Below are positions 4,440 to 9,114 of a stretch of 9,114 nt of DNA, piece after piece. Location: the NCBI GenBank assembly GCA_002353275.1, contig DEJH01000016.1, positions 1 to 9,114 on the forward strand, given 5' to 3'. Both the position numbers and the translations under genes were made by a program. The stretch's first letter is position 1; every line of letters begins with the position of its first letter. This DNA comes from Caryophanales bacterium UBA2753. Lineage in GTDB: Bacteria > Bacillota_I > Bacilli_A > RFN20 > CAG-826. The notes beneath the pieces are model-generated. The model did no database searches, was not told where the DNA came from, and was given only the letters and a program-made list of their open reading frames with translations.

Positions 4440-4989
4440 TCTCTTTAATCTTTTCTTTGATTTCTTTTACTGGAAAGCCAACAACATTGTCATAACTACC
4501 GACAATGTTTTTTATTAAATGATATTTCTCATTATCCTGGATTCCATATCCTCCAGCTTTATCTAAAGGAGATTTACTTTCGATATATTTTCGAATTAAT
4601 TCATCATTTAATTTATTAAACGAGACAGAAGTAGAGACAACATCCACTAAAACTTTGTTTTTGTAAAAGAGGGCAAAAGCAGTATAAACATAGTGAGTCT
4701 TATCACTTAATTTCTTTAATATTTTATAAGCATCATTTTCATCTTTTGGTTTACCAATAATTTGCTCATCAATAACCACAATTGTGTCTGCAGAAATCAC
4801 TAAATCATTTATATAAGATTTATATACTTCTTCCCCTTTCCTTTTAGCGATATCTTTTACCGCTTCTATTGGAGAGAGAATATAACTTTTTTCTTCATCG
4901 ATATCTTCGGTAATAGTCAAAAAGTCTGATGAAATCAATTTCATCAGTTCTTTTCTTCTAGGACTTTTACTTGCTAAGATATATCTCAT
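4420..4989 (-). CDS. maf: Maf-family nucleotide pyrophosphatase (septum formation inhibitor Maf)
   Basis: Maf proteins hydrolyse non-canonical or excess nucleoside triphosphates (dTTP, UTP and modified forms) to monophosphates plus pyrophosphate. In B. subtilis Maf also delays septation. The 189-residue product has the expected length and signatures: SKSPRR (7-12) at the phosphate site, SADT (66-69) with the catalytic aspartate, IGKP (78-81), DKAGGYGIQ (143-151) and GSYDNVVGFP (164-173). The last two favour the YhdE-type dTTP/UTPase subgroup over the YceF type. The ATG overlaps the RNase J stop codon by one base (TAATG) and has no Shine-Dalgarno, so translation should be coupled to RNase J and both share an mRNA. 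The 3' end overlaps the small membrane-protein gene on the other strand by 20 bp, and I see no terminator there. Confidence 0.94.
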   Translation of the reverse strand: MRYILASKSPRRKELMKLISSDFLTITEDIDEEKSYILSPIEAVKDIAKRKGEEVYKSYINDLVISADTIVVIDEQIIGKPKDENDAYKILKKLSDKTHYVYTAFALFYKNKVLVDVVSTSVSFNKLNDELIRKYIESKSPLDKAGGYGIQDNEKYHLIKNIVGSYDNVVGFPVKEIKEKIKEIISSCD

Positions 4990-6659
4990 TAATTTTTGCT
5001 CATGATTACTGGAATAATCATTGGGTGACGTTTGATCTTTCCATATAAATAATTAGAGACAACTTCTTTGATTGAATTTTTAATCTCAGCAAAATTGGTT
5101 TTGCCCATTAATTTACTCTTTACTGTAGAAGAGATAATTGTTGTTAATTCGTTAATTGTCTTCTCATTATTTCTTGTAATAATTCCGCGGTTATAAATCG
5201 TTGGTTCATCAATTAAGGTGTTATTTCTTGAATCGATTGCTAAAGCAACAATCATCATTCCATCTTCGATTAAGATTTTTCTATCTTCCATAACCGCATC
5301 TGCGAGTCCATTAATATCTTTTCCATCAATATAGCTAACTCCATGTTCAACTTGATAACCAATTGATACTTTGTGCTTGGCTAAAGTTAAAGAATCTCCA
5401 TTGTCTAAAACGAATGAGTGACTTAATGGAATTCCTAATGATTCCGCGAGTTCGGCATGGAGTCTAAGCATACGATATTCTCCATGCATTGGCATGAAAT
5501 ATTTTGGGTTAAATAATTTAAGGATTAATCTTAATTCTTGTCTAGAAGGGTGACCAGAAGAGTGGATGTCCGCTAAGATGGAGTTAGTGATACATTCAGC
5601 TCCACATCTAGTTAATAAATTAACGATATGAGCAATCATAATTCCATTTCCTGGAATGGCGCTACTAGAGAAAACAACGGTATCTCCAGGAATGACATGA
5701 ATATCTTTATGTTCTCCAGAAGCAATTCGACTAAGAGCAGCGTTAGGTTCTCCTTGAGAACCTGTACATAAAATTAGTACTTCGTTATTTCTAGTTCTTT
5801 TAACTTCGTCAGTGGTAATAATTGTATTATCTGGAATATGGATATAGCCAAATCCACGAGAGATTTCGACAGCTTTTTCCATGCTTTTTCCAACGATTGC
5901 AATTTTACGATTATGACTAACTGCGGATTCACAAATTTGTTGAATTCTGGAAATGTTAGAAGAGAAAGTAGAAACAATAATTCTTCCTTTCGCCTCATTA
6001 AAGATTTCGTTAATTGAATCGTTTACATTTTTTTCGCTAGGTGTATAGCCTTCATTTTCTGCGTTAGTGGAGTCACTTAACAAGAGATCAACTCCGCTTT
6101 TACCAAGCTCAGCGATTTTTTGTAATTCGATATCTGGTCCAATTGGAGTTAAATCAACTTTAAAGTCGCCAGTGGAGACAATTCTTCCTTCACTGGTGTT
6201 GATAACAACACCAAAGGAATCAGGAATTGAGTGAGTCACTCTAAAGAATGAGACATCAAAGTCACCAATTTTGAAGGTACTTTCGCTATCATAGATGGCG
6301 ATTTTAACTTGATCAGCCATTCGATATTCTTCTAGGCGGTTTTTAATTAAGGCGGCAGCAAGTCTAGGAGCGTAAATTACAGGAATATTAACGTGTTGAA
6401 TTAAAAATGGAATTCCACCGATGTGGTCTTCATGTCCATGAGTGATGATTAATGCTCTAATCTTGTTTTTGTTATTTTTAAGATGAGTAAAATCAGGAAC
6501 GATATAGTCGATTCCAGGAAGTTCTACTCCTGGAAATTTCACTCCACAGTCAATAATTACGATTTGATTCTCATTTTCGAAGCAGTACATATTTTTACCG
6601 ACTTCGCCTAAGCCCCCAAGGGCATAGATGGAAACAGGTTTAGAAATACTTTTTTCCAT
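4989..6659 (-). CDS. rnj: ribonuclease J
   Basis: RNase J is a metallo-beta-lactamase/beta-CASP nuclease with 5'-to-3' exonuclease and endonuclease activity, central to mRNA decay and rRNA maturation in Bacillota, and it acts in the cytoplasm. The 556-residue product has the length of B. subtilis RNase J1. Metal ligands visible are HGHEDHIGG (H74, H76, D78, H79), H142 in RVTHSIPDS, D164 in STGDFKVD, and the C-terminal HSSGHPSR (about 365-372) and MHGEY (about 390-394) motifs. The beta-CASP insert contains CTGSQGEPNAALSRIASG (about 297-314), and the C-terminal domain runs from about 440 to the end. GGAGG at 6666-6670, 6 nt before the ATG, fixes the start. It is translationally coupled to maf downstream. 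I do not see a convincing promoter in the AT-rich upstream region. Whether it is J1 or J2 cannot be told from one copy. Confidence 0.97.
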   Translation of the reverse strand: MEKSISKPVSIYALGGLGEVGKNMYCFENENQIVIIDCGVKFPGVELPGIDYIVPDFTHLKNNKNKIRALIITHGHEDHIGGIPFLIQHVNIPVIYAPRLAAALIKNRLEEYRMADQVKIAIYDSESTFKIGDFDVSFFRVTHSIPDSFGVVINTSEGRIVSTGDFKVDLTPIGPDIELQKIAELGKSGVDLLLSDSTNAENEGYTPSEKNVNDSINEIFNEAKGRIIVSTFSSNISRIQQICESAVSHNRKIAIVGKSMEKAVEISRGFGYIHIPDNTIITTDEVKRTRNNEVLILCTGSQGEPNAALSRIASGEHKDIHVIPGDTVVFSSSAIPGNGIMIAHIVNLLTRCGAECITNSILADIHSSGHPSRQELRLILKLFNPKYFMPMHGEYRMLRLHAELAESLGIPLSHSFVLDNGDSLTLAKHKVSIGYQVEHGVSYIDGKDINGLADAVMEDRKILIEDGMMIVALAIDSRNNTLIDEPTIYNRGIITRNNEKTINELTTIISSTVKSKLMGKTNFAEIKNSIKEVVSNYLYGKIKRHPMIIPVIMSKN

Positions 6660-6738
6660 AAAAAACCTCCGCCTATATAAAATTACATTATGCTATGTAG
6701 TTTTAAGTTAACTATATCGTAGCACAAAATTTAATATT

Positions 6739-6767
6739 TTGACTACATGTATATCTCTTTATAAAGA
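6739..6767 (+). promoter_or_regulatory. possible promoter of the serine hydrolase gene (TTGACT, 17 bp, TAAAGA)
   Basis: TTGACT at 6739-6744 and TAAAGA at 6762-6767 are 17 bp apart; the -35 is good and the -10 fair. The leader would be about 65 nt and include the two dyads at 6778-6801 and 6810-6831. A second candidate -10, a perfect TATAAT at 6832-6837, sits only one base before the ATG and would start transcription inside the gene, so I prefer this one with reservation. Confidence 0.35.
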
Positions 6768-6831
6768 TTTTTGTCGATTGAGATTAAACTTTTTAACTCA
6801 AAATATCTCTTTTATCAACTCCGTGATAAAA
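6756..6831. repeat. three successive dyads upstream of the serine hydrolase gene
   Basis: A perfect 12-bp palindrome, TCTTTATAAAGA, lies at 6756-6767. TTGAG-TTAAA (6778-6788 with one extra A) pairs with TTTAACTCAA (6792-6801). TTTTATCA (6810-6817) pairs perfectly with TGATAAAA (6824-6831) over a 6-base spacer. Their centres are about 28-31 bp apart, close to three helical turns. None has a T tail, so these look like protein sites or 5' UTR hairpins rather than terminators. The last one abuts TATAAT at 6832-6837. Confidence 0.5.
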
Positions 6832-6838
6832 TATAATT

Positions 6839-8548
6839 ATGCCTTTAGGAAGTGCTTTAAATAGTTTTCGATTATTATTATCTAATCTGGATAGTGAAAA
6901 ACAAACTAACAATCAATTAGTGAAAAAGAATAAACCAGATAAGCCTTTAGTGTTCCCTTATGGATCAGAAATCAATTCTCTAGAAAGAGGAGAACCTGAA
7001 AAATATGGTTATTCTAAAGAATATATTCAGTCATTTTTTAATGAGCTTAATAGTGATTTCTCGATTAGAGAAAATCGTGTATTAGTTCTTAAAGATAATA
7101 TCGTGATCGGTGAACAATATCTCCACCCATATGTTAGAGATAGTTGGGCAGCAGTGTTTTCTGCAAGTAAAACCATTGTCGCTTTAGCTTTAGGCTTATT
7201 ATATGACGATGGAAAAGTCGATTTAGATATGCCAGTCGTCAAAATCTTAGATATTGAGAATAAAGTTACTAATGCGAGAAATAAAAAAATTACCCTTCGA
7301 CACTTATTAACAATGTCGACAGGAATAACATTTAACGAGATGGAAAGTGCGACCACAAATTCATGGATAAAAGCCTTCTTTGATAGTGGTTATAAATTTA
7401 AATTAGGTTCTAAATTTGAATATAATTCAATGAACACCTTTATCATCTCCGCTTGTGTTGATAAACTCGCAGGAAAACCTCTACCTCAATTAGTTAAAGA
7501 AAGAATATTCGATCCTCTAGAAATTAATTTAACACACATGGATGTTAATGATGAAGGTCACTTTAAAGGTGGATGGGGATTACATATTCTTCCTGAAGAT
7601 ATGGCTAAACTTGGAATCTTAGTTAAAGACTATGGTCTATATAAAGATAAAAGAATCATTTCTATAGAATGGATTAGAATGATGACCTCAGTTCAATATT
7701 ACGCAACTGAATTTGGTCATCGATTAAATTATGGATTCCAAATCTGGGTTGATGAGAAAAATAATTACTGTGTTTTTAACGGGATGTATGACCAAGACAT
7801 CTTTGTTTTCCGTAATAGCGGAGTAGTTGTTGTCACTTGCTGCGCCAATAGTGAGGCATTCCATGGGGCAAATCACTTTAAGATTATCACTAAATATTTC
7901 GCTAGAAAATCGATGGGTAAATTTGCTTTATGTTCACGCCACGCTTCACGCGAATTAGTGAATCTTTCCAACATGTCTTATTATTATGACGAGATTAAAA
8001 ACAAAGAATTTGTCCCAACTAGTAATTTAGCTAACTCATGTGGAATCTTACCTTTATTACTTCAAAATGAAGTAAGTACATATGTTCAAGGAGTGAAAAA
8101 AATTAAATTCAAATCTAGTGATGGTAAGGAATCATTATTCATTACTGAAGGAAATAAAACCTATAAATATGACTTTAATTTTGACAAAGGAATAAGACAA
8201 ACCGTTAACTTATATGGAAATCTTTATGACATAAATGTTGACGCGAAAATGATTCTTTCCGGAAAAGGAGAAATCTTCTTATTAATTAGGTTCTTTTTCT
8301 TAGAATATGCTTCAGTAAGATACCTAAATATTAAATTTGGTAAGAGCTATGATGTTATCTCTGTCGAATTTAGTGAAACTCCAGGACTTGAATTTGTCGC
8401 TTCGATTATTGAAGTGCAAGATGAAAGCACCAAAAATTTAATCAACAATATTATTAAATCGATGAATCCCGCTAGAGCGACTGGACAAGCTAAAAACTTA
8501 TTCGCTCCAGCGTTCACGATGGTCAATGAAAAAAATAAGGAGTCATAG
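6839..8548 (+). CDS. beta-lactamase-fold serine hydrolase (COG1680/NylB-like) with extra C-terminal domain
   Basis: This is a serine hydrolase of the class C beta-lactamase/penicillin-binding fold, a group that includes esterases, peptidases and 6-aminohexanoate-dimer hydrolases. The catalytic S-x-x-K is S108-A-S-K111 in VFSASKTIVALALG, after the typical WAAV lead-in. The Tyr motif is Y195 in FEYNSMNT, with R154-H-L-L-T-M-S-T-G before it. GGWGLHILPEDMAKLG (244-259) and LNYGFQIW (296-303) are typical of the NylB-like branch. The family domain ends near residue 350. Residues about 355-569, with strand-rich and charged segments, match nothing I know. No signal peptide or membrane anchor is seen, so it is probably cytosolic, which is less usual for this fold. 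There is no Shine-Dalgarno at the ATG. The gene lies against its neighbours rnj and def, suggesting an insertion between them. The substrate cannot be predicted. Confidence 0.88.
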   Translation: MPLGSALNSFRLLLSNLDSEKQTNNQLVKKNKPDKPLVFPYGSEINSLERGEPEKYGYSKEYIQSFFNELNSDFSIRENRVLVLKDNIVIGEQYLHPYVRDSWAAVFSASKTIVALALGLLYDDGKVDLDMPVVKILDIENKVTNARNKKITLRHLLTMSTGITFNEMESATTNSWIKAFFDSGYKFKLGSKFEYNSMNTFIISACVDKLAGKPLPQLVKERIFDPLEINLTHMDVNDEGHFKGGWGLHILPEDMAKLGILVKDYGLYKDKRIISIEWIRMMTSVQYYATEFGHRLNYGFQIWVDEKNNYCVFNGMYDQDIFVFRNSGVVVVTCCANSEAFHGANHFKIITKYFARKSMGKFALCSRHASRELVNLSNMSYYYDEIKNKEFVPTSNLANSCGILPLLLQNEVSTYVQGVKKIKFKSSDGKESLFITEGNKTYKYDFNFDKGIRQTVNLYGNLYDINVDAKMILSGKGEIFLLIRFFFLEYASVRYLNIKFGKSYDVISVEFSETPGLEFVASIIEVQDESTKNLINNIIKSMNPARATGQAKNLFAPAFTMVNEKNKES

Positions 8549-8555
8549 ACTCCTT
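8537..8555. terminator. bidirectional terminator between the serine hydrolase gene and def
   Basis: AAGGAGTC (8537-8544) pairs with GACTCCTT (8548-8555) over an ATA loop. The plus strand continues TTAAATAATTT (weak tail). The minus strand continues ATTTTTTTC, a better tail, so it should end def transcription more efficiently. The hairpin contains the stop codon of the serine hydrolase gene and lies just beyond the def stop. Confidence 0.7.
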
Positions 8556-9098
8556 TTAAATAATTTCTTCGTTATTTAATCTCACATCTGGATTTTTATT
8601 ATCGATGTGATCGTAATATAAGATTCCATTAAGATGATCATATTCATGTTGAAGGACAACAGCGATATATCCTTTAGCAGAAATGACGATATTTTTATTT
8701 TGTAAAGCATCGAAGGCTTCCATTTTGATTTTGTAATAACGGTGAACTAAACCTGGATGATCTTCGTCAACGGATAAACAACCTTCACCAGCTTGTAAAG
8801 CGCATTTTCTAATCGATGATTCGATGATTTTTGGATTGACGAGTTGATATTCAATCACTCCTTCTTCAGTAGGGAGATAAACCACAAACATCCTTTTTAA
8901 TAATCCAATTTGAATCGCTGCTAATCCTACCCCTTCACGGATATGGTGTTTTTTTGCGTATTCTTCATCTTGAGATTTCTTAAGATAATTAAGCATTTCA
9001 TCTAGAGTTAATTTATCTTCTTTAGATAAAGGAAGATCAACTGGAAGTGATCTTTTTCTCATGATTGGGTTATTGTCTTTAACGATTTTTATTTTCAT
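8556..9098 (-). CDS. def: peptide deformylase (type 2)
   Basis: This enzyme removes the formyl group from the N-terminal methionine of new proteins as they leave the ribosome, using Fe(II) or a similar metal. The 180-residue product has all three signatures: GVGLAAIQ (56-63), EGCLS (105-109, with metal ligand C107) and QHEYDHLNG (150-158, with ligands H151 and H155 and catalytic E152). The length and the spacing insert around residues 40-55 fit the Gram-positive type 2 class. The frame is open to a TTG at 9113, but the ATG at 9098 fits the family N-terminus (MKIKIVKDNNPIMRK). GATAAT at 9111-9106 would start transcription within a base of this ATG, so the mRNA is probably leaderless; a weak GTAGGT directly before the ATG is too close to serve as a ribosome site. 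The gene is complete in the window but its -35 region is cut off. Confidence 0.96.
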   Translation of the reverse strand: MKIKIVKDNNPIMRKRSLPVDLPLSKEDKLTLDEMLNYLKKSQDEEYAKKHHIREGVGLAAIQIGLLKRMFVVYLPTEEGVIEYQLVNPKIIESSIRKCALQAGEGCLSVDEDHPGLVHRYYKIKMEAFDALQNKNIVISAKGYIAVVLQHEYDHLNGILYYDHIDNKNPDVRLNNEEII

Positions 9099-9105
9099 AC
9101 CTACA

Positions 9106-9111
9106 ATTATC
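9106..9111 (-). promoter_or_regulatory. -10-like box of def, implying a leaderless start
   Basis: GATAAT on the minus strand ends 8 bases before the A of the def ATG at 9098. The -35 would lie beyond the right edge of the window, so the promoter cannot be completed. Confidence 0.35.
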
Positions 9112-9114
9112 AAG

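Noticed and set aside
5774..5998. Minus-strand 74-codon frame inside RNase J, and the other long frames opposite trpS, CYTH and the serine hydrolase gene
   Set aside because: They overlap well-supported genes in other frames, have no ribosome sites and their translations resemble nothing known; they are shadows of AT-rich coding DNA.
9099..9113. TTG start for def giving five extra residues
   Set aside because: It would cover the -10-like box; deformylases of this type begin close to the ATG at 9098.

Overview
This is an AT-rich stretch of a bacterial chromosome that uses the standard code (Trp is read from TGG, for example in the Spx gene). A Gram-positive type of Spx, RNase J, a type-2 peptide deformylase and a signal-peptidase-II lipoprotein point to a low-GC Bacillota lineage (Bacilli, Erysipelotrichia or the Mollicutes-like uncultured groups). 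I cannot name the species. Part of the gene order recalls Bacillus subtilis: trpS, spx, yjbK (CYTH) and nadF/yjbN (NAD kinase) occur there in the same order with many genes between them. RNase J and a peptide deformylase are also near neighbours in B. subtilis.

Layout, left to right. Bases 1-425 (minus) hold the first 141 codons of an IS110-family transposase that runs off the left edge. Upstream of it, about 430-609, lies a structured non-coding leader with a -10 box. It has the position and size expected of an IS110 bridge RNA and is the most interesting element here. Between about 610 and 670 two interleaved perfect inverted repeats (7 bp and 9 bp) precede a lipoprotein gene of unknown function (671-1357). 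A strong bidirectional terminator separates that gene from trpS (1412-2398, minus). trpS diverges from spx (2496-2909, plus) across a short promoter region with a large dyad.

spx converges on a CYTH-domain gene (2911-3504, minus). The CYTH gene diverges, with only 28 bp between the start codons, from NAD kinase (3533-4300, plus). A 45-residue membrane protein (4302-4439, plus) follows NAD kinase. Its 3' end overlaps that of maf (4420-4989, minus), which is translationally coupled to RNase J (4989-6659, minus). A 179-bp intergenic region rich in dyads leads to a beta-lactamase-fold serine hydrolase (6839-8548, plus). A shared terminator separates this from peptide deformylase (8556-9098, minus).

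Most genes are housekeeping: tRNA charging (trpS), thiol-stress transcription control (spx), NADP supply (nadK), nucleotide-pool or cell-division quality control (maf), mRNA decay (rnj) and N-terminal protein processing (def). The accessory elements are the IS110 element, the lipoprotein and the serine hydrolase.

Two styles of translation start coexist. The transposase, trpS and rnj have clear Shine-Dalgarno sequences. spx, CYTH and def have none and instead carry a -10-like hexamer ending 7-8 nt before the ATG, consistent with leaderless mRNAs. No stretch longer than 300 bases lacks a gene.
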